Part shown: in pieces, positions 1 through 7,758 of the stretch | How the letters are laid out: each line of letters opens with the position of its first letter | How positions within the stretch are numbered: position 1 is the stretch's first letter | Origin: an uncultured Clostridia bacterium | GTDB lineage: Bacteria; Bacillota; Clostridia; Lachnospirales; Lachnospiraceae | Assembly: GCA_947304065.1 (NCBI GenBank) | Contig: CAMZAI010000103.1 | Location: 1 to 9,345, forward strand | DNA: 9,345 nucleotides | Reading direction: 5' to 3' | Program-made: the position numbers and the translations under genes | The notes under the pieces: model-generated | The model's input: the letters and a program-made list of their open reading frames with translations, nothing else | Database searches by the model: none | Told to the model about the DNA's origin: nothing

Positions 1-303
1 TACGGCAATGAGATAGAAAATGTTCTCGGAGTTGCGGGACGCGTCGCTACGGCGAACATGAACGCGCTTGAGAATCTTCCGTGGGCGACCGCGGACTACA
101 GGGAGCTGACGAGACAGCTCTCGTGGGTAAAGGCCCTGCCTCAGGTTCCCGGCGGATACTTTACCGAGCGTCACATCAAGAACGCATTTTACACGGTTTA
201 CAACAATAACGAGGATCCGAGGGAAACCCTTCAGGATTACGTAAAGCAGATAAATTACGAGATAAGCAGAAAGCGTCTCGAGTTCGGGCTGCCTCTTGAA
301 TAA
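1..303 (+). CDS. Extracellular solute-binding protein, C-terminal fragment (5' end outside window)
   Basis: The reading frame is open from base 1 to the TAA at 301-303, giving the last 100 residues of a longer protein. The first ATG inside it (58) has no ribosome binding site and lies in continuous coding sequence, so it is internal. The tail holds a WVKALPQVPGGYFTERH stretch, then NAFYTVYNNNEDPRETLQDY, then a helix ending in KQINYEISRKRLEFGLP. From memory, this closing pattern (Asp-Pro-Arg-Glu, then an Ile-Asn-x-Glu-Ile helix with Lys/Arg-rich Glu-Phe-Gly-Leu) is typical of family-1 carbohydrate-binding proteins of ABC importers. It lies 20 bases before permease A1, the usual order for a binding protein feeding its own permeases. 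Ligand, full length and signal peptide cannot be seen. A long, multidomain binding protein is possible. Confidence 0.82.
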   Translation, partial: YGNEIENVLGVAGRVATANMNALENLPWATADYRELTRQLSWVKALPQVPGGYFTERHIKNAFYTVYNNNEDPRETLQDYVKQINYEISRKRLEFGLPLE

Positions 304-310
304 GGGGAAT

Positions 311-316
311 AGGAGA
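311..316 (+). promoter_or_regulatory. Ribosome binding site of permease A1
   Basis: AGGAGA lies 7 bases before the ATG at 324, in the 20-base gap after the binding-protein stop. It fixes the permease start at 324 and argues against the overlapping out-of-frame ATG at 296. Confidence 0.8.
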
Positions 317-323
317 AATCGGA

Positions 324-1286
324 ATGGAAAAAGAAGTACAAAAAGAGAATACTTCCGAGTCGATCTACCTGCGCTATATAAAGCGGCGGGCGGGGCTCCT
401 GAAAAAAGACATACGCCGTCACAAGACTTCGTATCTCTTTATCCTGCCCTACTGCCTGCTCTTTACGGTATTCATCCTTGCGCCGGTACTCGTATCCATA
501 GGCTTGAGCTTCACATACTTCAACGTTCTCGAAACGCCGAGGTTTGTGGGCTGGCAGAACTATGTCGACCTGTTCTTCGCGGATGAGGTTTTCTTAACGG
601 CGGTCAAGAATACGTTCCTCTTTGCAGTTATCACAGGCCCGATCGGTTATTTCATGGCCCTGTTCATCGCCTGGATGATCAACGACATCAGGAACAAAAA
701 GATCCGCGCGTTCATGACGCTCCTGTTCTACGCGCCGACCATTTCGGGACAGGCCTATATCGTATGGAAATACATCTTTTCGAGCGATACCTACGGCTTT
801 GCGAACGCATGGCTGATGAAGCTCGGGATAACCTATTCGCCGCATCTGTGGTTTGAGGACCAGAAATACATCGTTCCGATCCTGATCATCGTCGTACTCT
901 GGATGAGTATGGGCACCGGATTCCTTTCGTTCATCGCAGGTCTGCAGAACGTCGACCAGTCGCTCTACGAGGCAGGATACATGGACGGTGTAAAGAACCG
1001 TTTTCAGGAGCTCTGGTACATCACTCTGCCTTCGATGAAGCCCCAGCTTATGTTCGGCGCGGTAATGACAATCACGAGCTCGTTCGCGATCCATGACCAG
1101 CTGGCGGCCCTGGCAGGCTTCCCCAGCGTCAACTATGCTGCGCACACCGTTGTTTCCCACCTCGTGGACTACGGAAGCATCCGTTTTGAAATGGGCTATG
1201 CTTCGGCGATCGCAACGCTGCTGTTCATAGTCATGATAGTTTGCAACAAGGTGATCCAGGCCTTGCTCAGAAAGGTAGGGCAGTGA
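324..1286 (+). CDS. ABC transporter permease A1 (UgpA/LacF type, sugar importer)
   Basis: This 320-residue integral membrane protein is predicted to be one half of the permease channel of a carbohydrate ABC importer. About six hydrophobic helices can be placed near residues 36-58, 93-118, 128-151, 183-205, 242-262 and 292-310. They follow an unusually long, charged N-terminal cytoplasmic segment (residues 1-35, rich in Lys/Arg/Glu). The cytoplasmic EAA loop that contacts the ATPase is clear at residues 216-240: EAGYMDG, then a Leu-Pro-Ser-Met-Lys-Pro end. Length and helix layout match the UgpA/MalF-like binding-protein-dependent permease family (BPD_transp_1). It follows the binding-protein gene by 20 bases and runs directly into permease A2, its likely heterodimer partner. 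The substrate is unknown. Confidence 0.93.
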   Translation: MEKEVQKENTSESIYLRYIKRRAGLLKKDIRRHKTSYLFILPYCLLFTVFILAPVLVSIGLSFTYFNVLETPRFVGWQNYVDLFFADEVFLTAVKNTFLFAVITGPIGYFMALFIAWMINDIRNKKIRAFMTLLFYAPTISGQAYIVWKYIFSSDTYGFANAWLMKLGITYSPHLWFEDQKYIVPILIIVVLWMSMGTGFLSFIAGLQNVDQSLYEAGYMDGVKNRFQELWYITLPSMKPQLMFGAVMTITSSFAIHDQLAALAGFPSVNYAAHTVVSHLVDYGSIRFEMGYASAIATLLFIVMIVCNKVIQALLRKVGQ

Positions 1287-1288
1287 TC

Positions 1289-2149
1289 ATGAAGCTACAC
1301 AGAAAAAGAGCGAAACAGAGCCATTCGATGGTCGGAAACGCGTTCAGCATCGCGATCCTGATCCTGATGGGCGCGTTCATGGGACTTCCTCTCGTGCTGG
1401 CGGTATGCAACTCGTTAAAGCCGCTCGAGGAGCTGTTCATCTTCCCGCCCAGGTTCTTCGTAAGGAACCCTACCGGAAAGAACTTCCACGACATCTTCGT
1501 GCTGATGCGCGAGTCGTGGGTTCCGTTCAGCCGATACATCTTCAACACCGTATTCATCACGCTGTTCGGTACGGTGGGCCACCTGTTTGTGGTAAGCCTT
1601 TGCGCTTATCCGCTCGCAAAGCATAAATTCCCCGGAAGAAATGTGATCTTCTGGCTTATCGTCACCGCCCTGATGTTCTCGGCGCATGTTACCGCGATCC
1701 CGAACTACCTGATCATGTCGGGTCTGGGCTGGCTGGACAATTATCTTTCGCTGATCGTTCCCGCGATTGCGAAGCCCATGGGACTGTTCCTGATGAAGCA
1801 GTTCATGGAGCAGGTTCCCGATTCGCTGATCGAAGCGGCGAGGATCGACGGAGCGAGCGAATTCTCGATATTTACGAGGATCGTTATGCCGAGCGTAAAG
1901 CCGGCGTGGCTCACTCTGATCATCTTCTGCTTCCAGGACCTCTGGAACCTTCAGGGCTCGAACTACATTTACAGTGAGAACTTAAAGACCCTGCCTTACG
2001 CGCTTTCGCAGATATCCGCCGCGGGTATCTCGAGAGCCGGAGCTACGGCGGCTGTTGCGGTAATAATGATGATCATCCCGATCACGATCTTCATTTTCTG
2101 CCAGAGCAACATCATCGAAACGATGGTGTCCTCGGGTATCAAGGAATGA
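1289..2149 (+). CDS. ABC transporter permease A2 (UgpE/LacG type, sugar importer)
   Basis: This is the second permease subunit of pair A, 286 residues from the ATG at 1289. It has about six membrane helices: first near residues 19-40, then near 84-106, 118-137, 152-170, 205-226 and about 250-272. A textbook EAA loop lies at 182-205 (EAARIDG, ending Val-Met-Pro-Ser). The C-terminal tail, Cys-Gln-Ser-Asn-Ile-Ile-Glu-Thr-Met, matches the usual 'Q-x-x-ϕ-ϕ-E/G' ending of the UgpE/MalG-like family. The start is uncertain. An in-frame GTG at 1283 forms a GTGA overlap with the A1 stop and sits 7 bases after AAAGG (1271-1275). The ATG at 1289 sits 8 bases after AGGG (1277-1280). The frame stays open further upstream to an ATG at 1241, but that would overlap A1 by 46 bases and is unlikely. 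Coupled translation with A1 is expected either way. Confidence 0.92.
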   Translation: MKLHRKRAKQSHSMVGNAFSIAILILMGAFMGLPLVLAVCNSLKPLEELFIFPPRFFVRNPTGKNFHDIFVLMRESWVPFSRYIFNTVFITLFGTVGHLFVVSLCAYPLAKHKFPGRNVIFWLIVTALMFSAHVTAIPNYLIMSGLGWLDNYLSLIVPAIAKPMGLFLMKQFMEQVPDSLIEAARIDGASEFSIFTRIVMPSVKPAWLTLIIFCFQDLWNLQGSNYIYSENLKTLPYALSQISAAGISRAGATAAVAVIMMIIPITIFIFCQSNIIETMVSSGIKE

Positions 2150-2160
2150 GAGGTGAGCGC

Positions 2161-3636
2161 ATGAAGAAAAGAATCCTGTTTATCGTTTCATTGCTCGCCT
2201 GGGCGGGACTTATGGCGCCGACCGCCGCAAAGGCGGAGGTTCCGTACGAAACCTACAGCTACAACTATTATTCCGAGACGGTCGCGCAGCCTCATGTATA
2301 TCTGTTTGAGGAGACGCTCTCGTTCGCCGGTTTTGAAACGCCTTTAAAGAACCCTCAGGACATGTTCATAAAGGGCGACGACATCTACATCGCCGATACG
2401 GATAATTCGAGGATCGTAAAGACAAATACGGCCGGAGAGCTGATCTTCGAGATCCTCTGTGCGGACGGAGAGGGCGATCCGCTCTCAAAGCCGCAGGGAC
2501 TGTTCGTTACCGCGGAAGACCACATTTACGTGGCTGACAGCGGCAACGGAAGACTCGTGGAATACGATGAGAACGGCGCGTACCTGCGCCAGATCGGACG
2601 TCCGGTCACAGACCTCATCGATCCGTCGGTCATCTACACGCCCCAGAAGGTCGTGGTGGACAAGGACGGAAGGATCTATGTGACGGCCTACGGAATCAAC
2701 ATGGGTCTGCTCGAATTCAACATTGACGGCGATTTCCAGAGCTTCATGGGCGCCGCGCAGGTTTCGGTCTCACCCTTCGAGTACATCTGGAAGAATTATT
2801 TCTCCACGAAGGAACAGAGGGCGCGCATGGCGACCATAGTTCCGACGGAGTACAGCAACATTTTCGTCGACAAGAGCAATTTCATCTACGCGACGATCAA
2901 CAACCTGACCAACGCCGACATGGTGAACGGAGCCGACGCGATAAGACGCCTGAACCCCACGGGCAACGACGTTCTGCGCCGCCTCGGACATTATCCGATC
3001 ACCGGAGATATCTACAAGTCGGAGGACAATAAATGGTCCTCGTTCATCGATGTCGCAGCTACGGATTACGGATGCTACTTCGTTCTCGACAACGCCAACG
3101 GCAAAGTCTTCGGTTATGATTACGACGGCAATTCGCTTTTCGTATTCGGCCGCAACGGCTATCGCGAGGGAAATGTCCAGAACGCGGTCGCCATCGGTAT
3201 CAATGATGACGCCTCGGTGATCTACATACTCGATTACCAGCTCGGCAGCATCCTGACCTATTCGATCACGGAATACGGACAGCATCTGCTCGATGCGCTG
3301 AGGCTCAGCGATTCGGGCGATTCGGAGGGATCGATCAATGAATGGAAAGAGGTCCTCCGCCTCAACAGCAACAACGAATTTGCTTACACCGGACTCGGAA
3401 AGAACTTCCTGGCCAACGGCGAATACAAGAAGGCCATGGAGTATTTCAGGAACGGAAACAACAAGAAATACTATTCAAAGGCACTTTATTACCATCGCAA
3501 AGAGCTGATGGAGCAGAACTTCGGAAAGATCATGGCGGCGCTGGCCGTTCTGATCCTGATCCCGATCGTCGTAACCGTCGTAAAGAAGATCAAGAAATGG
3601 GCAGGTGATGTTAAATGCGCTATGTCAGAGAAATAA
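2161..3636 (+). CDS. Membrane-anchored NHL-repeat beta-propeller protein with TPR segment
   Basis: This 491-residue protein is predicted to be displayed outside the cell and anchored by a C-terminal helix. An N-terminal signal peptide (residues 1-25, ending Ala-Lys-Ala before Glu26) is followed by about six NHL-like blades near 64-93, 110-146, 160-195, 228-270, 295-331 and 339-372. The blades carry the repeating pattern 'P-x-x-ϕ, IYIADT/IYVADS, N-x-R-ϕ', enough for one six-bladed propeller. A helical TPR-like segment follows at about 374-450 (EWKEVLRLN, then AYTGLGKNFLANGEYKKAMEYF). A membrane helix at 457-474 and a Lys-rich tail complete the protein, so the propeller should face outward. ATG 2161 is preferred because GAGAGG (2148-2153) lies 7 bases upstream. 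The in-frame ATG at 2146 overlaps the A2 stop but has no properly spaced ribosome binding site. NHL propellers usually bind proteins or glycans; an enzymatic role (lactonase-like) is not supported by any motif I can see. Function is unknown; a scaffold or sensing role is inferred. Confidence 0.85.
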   Translation: MKKRILFIVSLLAWAGLMAPTAAKAEVPYETYSYNYYSETVAQPHVYLFEETLSFAGFETPLKNPQDMFIKGDDIYIADTDNSRIVKTNTAGELIFEILCADGEGDPLSKPQGLFVTAEDHIYVADSGNGRLVEYDENGAYLRQIGRPVTDLIDPSVIYTPQKVVVDKDGRIYVTAYGINMGLLEFNIDGDFQSFMGAAQVSVSPFEYIWKNYFSTKEQRARMATIVPTEYSNIFVDKSNFIYATINNLTNADMVNGADAIRRLNPTGNDVLRRLGHYPITGDIYKSEDNKWSSFIDVAATDYGCYFVLDNANGKVFGYDYDGNSLFVFGRNGYREGNVQNAVAIGINDDASVIYILDYQLGSILTYSITEYGQHLLDALRLSDSGDSEGSINEWKEVLRLNSNNEFAYTGLGKNFLANGEYKKAMEYFRNGNNKKYYSKALYYHRKELMEQNFGKIMAALAVLILIPIVVTVVKKIKKWAGDVKCAMSEK

Positions 3637-4232
3637 AATACGGCTTGCACGTTATATTCCATCCCTTCGACGGTTTCTGGGACCTGAAGAAGGAACACCG
3701 CGGATCGCTTGCCGCCGCGCTTACGTTCGTCGGGATAGTGATCATGCTCATGACCTTTGAGAAGCAGACCACGGGCTTTCTGTTCAACACGGTGCGCTTA
3801 AAGGACGTCAACGTTGTCGTTGATGTGCTGACCGTCACGATGATCTACGTGCTCTGGTGCGTGGCGAACTGGTGCCTGACTTCGCTGATGGACGGCGAGG
3901 GAAATATGAAGGACATCTTCACGGCGATGGGCTATGCGCTCATCCCGCTGATCCTGGTCCGCATCCCGATGATCATACTTTCACTCGGGATCACTGCGGA
4001 AGAGGGAACCTTCTACTACGTACTCGATGTGTTCAGCTACATCTGGACCGGAATACTCGTATTCTTCGGGACGATGATCACGCATCAGTATTCGTTCAAA
4101 AAGACTGTGCTTACCTGCATCTGCACGGTTATAGGCATGGGAATAATAATGTTCATCGGACTGCTGTTCTTTAACGTCATCCAGCAGATGATCACATTCT
4201 TTACCACGATTTACAAGGAACTCAGGTTTTAG
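3615..4232 (+). CDS. YIP1-family-like polytopic membrane protein
   Basis: This 205-residue, very hydrophobic protein has about five membrane helices near residues 31-48, 66-91, 104-124, 136-156 and 165-190. A short N-terminal segment contains the HPFDGFWDLKKEHRGS stretch, which resembles the Pro-Phe-x-x-Phe/Trp-x-x-ϕ-K motif before the first helix of YIP1-domain proteins. A Met-Gly-Tyr-Ala-Leu-Ile-Pro segment at 105-111 also fits that family, where a Pro in the middle helices is common. Cysteines cluster at 82, 87, 168 and 170. The gene starts inside the preceding propeller gene (22-base overlap) with its own AGGTGA (3603-3608) 6 bases before the ATG, so the two proteins are probably made together. 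Bacterial YIP1-like proteins have no settled function. Here it may be the membrane partner of the propeller protein (inference from overlap and shared location). Family assignment is by pattern memory only. Confidence 0.78.
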   Translation: MRYVREIKYGLHVIFHPFDGFWDLKKEHRGSLAAALTFVGIVIMLMTFEKQTTGFLFNTVRLKDVNVVVDVLTVTMIYVLWCVANWCLTSLMDGEGNMKDIFTAMGYALIPLILVRIPMIILSLGITAEEGTFYYVLDVFSYIWTGILVFFGTMITHQYSFKKTVLTCICTVIGMGIIMFIGLLFFNVIQQMITFFTTIYKELRF

Positions 4233-4236
4233 GAAA

Positions 4237-4241
4237 GGGGG
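4237..4241 (+). promoter_or_regulatory. Ribosome binding site of the DUF5696-like gene
   Basis: A GGGGG run preceded by AAA lies 5 bases before the ATG at 4247, within the 14-base gap after the YIP1-like stop. It supports 4247 as the start and independent initiation of the large secreted protein. Confidence 0.65.
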
Positions 4242-4246
4242 ATATC

Positions 4247-6796
4247 ATGAAGAAACGGCTTTCTGCGTTTTCCGCATTGCTCATGATATTCATACTGCTC
4301 ATATCCGTGTGTCCTGCGGGCATGACCGGCTCTGTTGCAGCCGACGCCGCGGCTCCTTCGGGTATGAAGAAAGCTGCCGAGAACGACAGCCTGATCCTGT
4401 ATGTGGATGAAGAAGAGACGGATATCGCGGTCTATGTAAAGAAGACCGGAGCTTTCTTCTACAGCAATCCCGTTGATGCCGATACCGACACGTTTGCTTC
4501 CGCATATCAGAAGAGACAGCTGAAATCGCAGATCTATGTACGCTATTTCAACGAGAATGTCCAGGAAGCGAGTATGGACAATTACAGCAACTGCATACAG
4601 GACGGCCAGTTCGAGATCGAGTACACCGACGGCGGAATGAAGATCACCTATTCGATGGGAGAAGGCCTTGCCAAGCTCCTCCTTCCCACCGTTATCAGCG
4701 TCGAACGTCTTGAGAGCTACGCTGCGCAGCTTGATTCCTCGAAATCAAAGAAGCTCCTCAGAAACTACACCAAATACGACCTCTCGACCATGAAGGAGGC
4801 CGATAAAAAAGAGAAGCTCGAGAGCTATCCCGGACTCGAGAACCACAGCATTTACGTACTGAAAACAAGCACGAAGGATTACGTAAAGGAAGATCTTTCG
4901 GCTTATATCCAGGAAGCCGGATATACCTGGGACGACTACGATTTCGATCTCATTGACAACGGATATGAGACCGAGAACACGAAACCCTGGTTCACGGTAC
5001 CGCTCAGCTACAGGCTCGAGGGTGAGAACCTGATCGCCGAAGTGGATCCCGCCGAGGTGGAATACAACGAAGAGGGCTATTATCTCGTGGATATCGAGCT
5101 CCTGCCTTACTTCGGAGCGGCCCGTGCGGGTGAGAGCGGATATCTCTTTATTCCCGACGGCAGCGGCGCGCTGATCAACTATGACAATAAGGCGACTACC
5201 GCATATACGGCGAAGGTCTACGGACAGGATGTTACGATGAACGTCCTTTCAACCTTACAGTCGCAGATCGACCAGTCGGTTACGGTCAAGATGCCTGTTT
5301 TCGGGGCAAAGACCGGCGACAGCGCCTGGTACGCGATCATTGAGGACGGAGACGGATACGCGGATCTGACAGCCTCTGTTTCGGGCCGCATCAACAGCTA
5401 CAACAATGTCTACGCGGGCTTCCAGTTCCTTGAATACGGAGTCTGCTCGCTCGGAAGCATGGTCGGCTCAAACAGCTTCCAGATGTATTCTGCCGAGAAA
5501 TTCAACGGAACATATAAGCTGAGATACGGCTTCCTTTCGGGAGACAGGGCCGATTATTCGGGAATGGCCGAAGGCTACCGCAATTACCTGATAGAAAAGG
5601 GAGCGCTTTCCTCGCGTCTTACGGGGAACGGCATACCGTTCTATGCGGAGTACATCGGCGCGATCGACAGGAGCGCGACCTTCCTCGGCATCAAATACCG
5701 CTCGGTAACGCCGGTTACTACTTACGCGCAGGCCGGGGAGATCACCGACAAGCTGATCTCGGGCGGCGTTTCGAACATCAACGTCATTTATTCCGGCTGG
5801 GCCAACGACGGCCTGCACGGAACCGCATATACAAAGATAAAGCCTGTGTCCAAGCTCAAAAAGGGCGGAACGACGCAGGAAGAATTCATAAAGAACATGA
5901 CGGCAAAGTCCGCGGACACTTTCTTTACCGCGGAATTTCAGAGAGTCTACTACGATGTGATGGGCGACGGCTACACGCTTCTCGGAAGCGCGCCGAAGTA
6001 TTTTGACCGCTCATCCGTCAAGGAAGCCACCTATTATCTCTCGAACGGCATGGTGGACTCAAACGATAAGATCTGTCTGATCAGGCCGTCGCTGGCCATG
6101 AAGGTCACCGAACAGCTGAAGAAGAAATTCTCGAAGACGGCGGATATCGGATTTGATGTCGGAACGATCAGCTGGATGCTCTATACGGACCAGCAGAGCG
6201 AGAATTACACCGACAGGCAGGACGCTAAGGAATACAATACCGCCGCGGTAAAGAGCCTTAATGAGGCGTTCGGCGGAAGGATCCTCATTGACAACGCGAA
6301 CGCGTATATGATCCCGTTCGCGGCGGACGTTATCAACGCCCCGTTCGATTCGAACCGCAACCGCATCGTTGACGAGGTCGTACCGTTCTATGAAATGGTG
6401 CTCCACGGCTATGTTGACTACGCGGGCGACTGCCTCAACATGACCGACGATTACAACACGACGCTGTTAAAGAGCATCGAATCCGGATCGGGTCTCTATT
6501 TCAAATGGATCTATGAGGACAACTCGATCCTGAAGGAAACCGATTTTGACTCGCTGTATTCGGTCAATTACGAAGCCTGGCTCGACAAAGCGGTCTCCGA
6601 TTACAAACGTGCCGATGCTGTTCTCGGAAGCCTTCGCGGGCAGACGATAACAAAGCACGAGATCATCTCCGATAAGGTAGTGCGCGTAACCTATGAGAAA
6701 GGAACGCAGATTCTGGTCAATTACTCAAAAGCCGATGCCGTTGTGGACGGACAGGCTGTCGGTGCCGGAAGCTTTGCGGTGGTGACTGGAAGATGA
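4247..6796 (+). CDS. Large secreted DUF5696-like protein, candidate glycoside hydrolase
   Basis: This 849-residue exported protein has a signal peptide at residues 1-31 or so (cleavage near Ser-Val-Ala before Ala-Asp). Cys22 is preceded by Ile-Ser-Val, so it is not a lipobox. There is no C-terminal anchor, so release or loose wall association is expected. The N-terminal half (about 45-455) looks like beta-sandwich sequence, including an early 'ϕ-Y-V-x-K-x-T-G-x-x-F-Y-S-N-P' strand pair and a GYLFIPDGSGALINYDN segment. The latter is what I associate with DUF5696. From about 460, strand-like segments alternate with helices as in a TIM barrel. They end in acidic residues: Glu468 (FYAEY), Asp521 (WANDG), Glu563 (TAEF), Asp637 (GFDVGT) and Asp682 (LIDNAN). 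The C-terminus (about 790-849) looks like the small beta domain that closes many GH101/GH31/GH36-like enzymes: a 'VVRVTYEKGTQILVNYS' strand and 'AGSFAVV'. The hydrolase role is inferred from architecture and transporter context; catalytic residues are not proven. The gene overlaps permease B1 by 4 bases. Confidence 0.85.
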   Translation: MKKRLSAFSALLMIFILLISVCPAGMTGSVAADAAAPSGMKKAAENDSLILYVDEEETDIAVYVKKTGAFFYSNPVDADTDTFASAYQKRQLKSQIYVRYFNENVQEASMDNYSNCIQDGQFEIEYTDGGMKITYSMGEGLAKLLLPTVISVERLESYAAQLDSSKSKKLLRNYTKYDLSTMKEADKKEKLESYPGLENHSIYVLKTSTKDYVKEDLSAYIQEAGYTWDDYDFDLIDNGYETENTKPWFTVPLSYRLEGENLIAEVDPAEVEYNEEGYYLVDIELLPYFGAARAGESGYLFIPDGSGALINYDNKATTAYTAKVYGQDVTMNVLSTLQSQIDQSVTVKMPVFGAKTGDSAWYAIIEDGDGYADLTASVSGRINSYNNVYAGFQFLEYGVCSLGSMVGSNSFQMYSAEKFNGTYKLRYGFLSGDRADYSGMAEGYRNYLIEKGALSSRLTGNGIPFYAEYIGAIDRSATFLGIKYRSVTPVTTYAQAGEITDKLISGGVSNINVIYSGWANDGLHGTAYTKIKPVSKLKKGGTTQEEFIKNMTAKSADTFFTAEFQRVYYDVMGDGYTLLGSAPKYFDRSSVKEATYYLSNGMVDSNDKICLIRPSLAMKVTEQLKKKFSKTADIGFDVGTISWMLYTDQQSENYTDRQDAKEYNTAAVKSLNEAFGGRILIDNANAYMIPFAADVINAPFDSNRNRIVDEVVPFYEMVLHGYVDYAGDCLNMTDDYNTTLLKSIESGSGLYFKWIYEDNSILKETDFDSLYSVNYEAWLDKAVSDYKRADAVLGSLRGQTITKHEIISDKVVRVTYEKGTQILVNYSKADAVVDGQAVGAGSFAVVTGR

Positions 6797-7740
6797 AGAA
6801 AAAAGGCTATTTTAAAAGAGTTCAGGGAAAGCTCAGACTCACCCTCTTAGGACGTGAGGCACTGGCCGGCATCGGTTTCGCACTTCCGTTCCTGATCGGA
6901 TTCTTCGGGCTTTTCCTCCCGATGATCGTGAAATCGGTATCCTACAGCTTCAGCAACATGACCGTCGAGAAGACCGGATATGTGCTCACAAAGGCGGCAA
7001 ACAACGGCTTTGAGCATTACATCCGGGCGCTTACGATCGATCCCGATTTCAACAGACAGCTCCTCCAGGCCATACTCGATATGTTCACGAAGGTTCCGCT
7101 GATACTGATCTTCAGCTTCTTCATGGCGAACCTGCTGAACCAGAAGTTCCACGGACGCGCGGTGGCCAGGAGCATACTGTTCCTGCCCGTTATCCTTACT
7201 TCGGGCGTGGTACTCGGACTTGAATCCTCGGACCTTCTGTTGACCACGAGAAGCCCCGCGGAAATGACAGGTACCGACTTCAGTACGATCATGAACGTCT
7301 CGGGCCTGCTGCTTGAATATACCGACCTTCCCGCTTCGGCGATCAATTTCCTCGCCAGCGCGGTAAACGGCATTTACAGCATAATAATCGCATCGGGCGT
7401 GCAGATACTGATATTCCTCGCGGGACTCCAGTCGATCAGCCCTTCGCTGTATGAGGCTTCATCGATGGAAGGCGCAACCGCATGGGAGAATTTCTGGAAG
7501 ATCACCTTCCCGATGATCAGCCCGCTGATCCTCGTTAACAGCATCTATTCGATCATCGACTCGTTCACGAGCGAGACGAATGCGATCATGAAGGATATCA
7601 AGAGTACGATATTCAGCGAGGTCAAATACGGACTGGGATCGGCGATGGCATGGATCTACTTTGTATGTATCGGGATCATACTGCTGGTGGTAGGCAGCCT
7701 GATCTCAAGACATGTTTTCTACAATGACGAGCAACGATAG
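6793..7740 (+). CDS. ABC transporter permease B1 (UgpA/LacF type, sugar importer)
   Basis: This is the first permease subunit of a second importer, 315 residues. Helices lie near residues 25-47, 100-118, 125-145, 190-212, 240-262 and 290-310. A Lys/Arg-rich N-terminus (residues 2-21) precedes the first. The EAA loop lies at 221-244 but is variant: EASSMEG replaces the usual EAAxxDG, while the Phe-Pro-Met-Ile-Ser-Pro end is kept. An extended segment at about 146-189, between helices 3 and 4, holds a Thr/Ser/Asp-rich stretch. It is probably extracytoplasmic and could contact the binding protein. The ATG at 6793 overlaps the upstream stop (ATGA), with GGTGA (6781-6785) 7 bases before it, so translation is coupled to the DUF5696-like gene. 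B1 differs clearly from A1 in length, loops and EAA sequence, so the two pairs are not a recent duplication. Confidence 0.92.
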   Translation: MKKKGYFKRVQGKLRLTLLGREALAGIGFALPFLIGFFGLFLPMIVKSVSYSFSNMTVEKTGYVLTKAANNGFEHYIRALTIDPDFNRQLLQAILDMFTKVPLILIFSFFMANLLNQKFHGRAVARSILFLPVILTSGVVLGLESSDLLLTTRSPAEMTGTDFSTIMNVSGLLLEYTDLPASAINFLASAVNGIYSIIIASGVQILIFLAGLQSISPSLYEASSMEGATAWENFWKITFPMISPLILVNSIYSIIDSFTSETNAIMKDIKSTIFSEVKYGLGSAMAWIYFVCIGIILLVVGSLISRHVFYNDEQR

Positions 7741-7758
7741 GACCGGAAAGGAAGCATT

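Noticed and set aside
296..586. 96-codon plus-strand frame overlapping the start of permease A1
   Set aside because: Frame-shifted shadow: no correctly placed ribosome binding site, and low-complexity Arg-rich sequence, while the permease frame is strongly supported.
594..1160. 188-codon open frame on the minus strand over permease A1
   Set aside because: Same codon-aligned antisense effect; the sense strand has clear membrane helices and an EAA loop.
2146..2148. ATG 2146 as start of the propeller gene
   Set aside because: Its only upstream AAGG ends one base before it. ATG 2161 has GAGAGG at 7 bases and gives a normal signal peptide beginning Met-Lys-Lys-Arg.
2770..3285. 171-codon open frame on the minus strand over the propeller gene
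   Set aside because: Codon-aligned antisense shadow of NHL blades; no ribosome binding site or recognisable motif.
4308..4314. Cys22 of the DUF5696-like protein as a lipoprotein attachment site
   Set aside because: The preceding residues are Ile-Ser-Val, with Val directly before Cys, which does not fit the lipobox. A standard cleavage site follows at about residue 31.
5468..5818. Minus-strand open frame over the DUF5696-like gene (and a similar one at 6059-6406)
   Set aside because: Both are in the codon-aligned antisense phase and explained by rare TTA/CTA/TCA use; no independent coding evidence.
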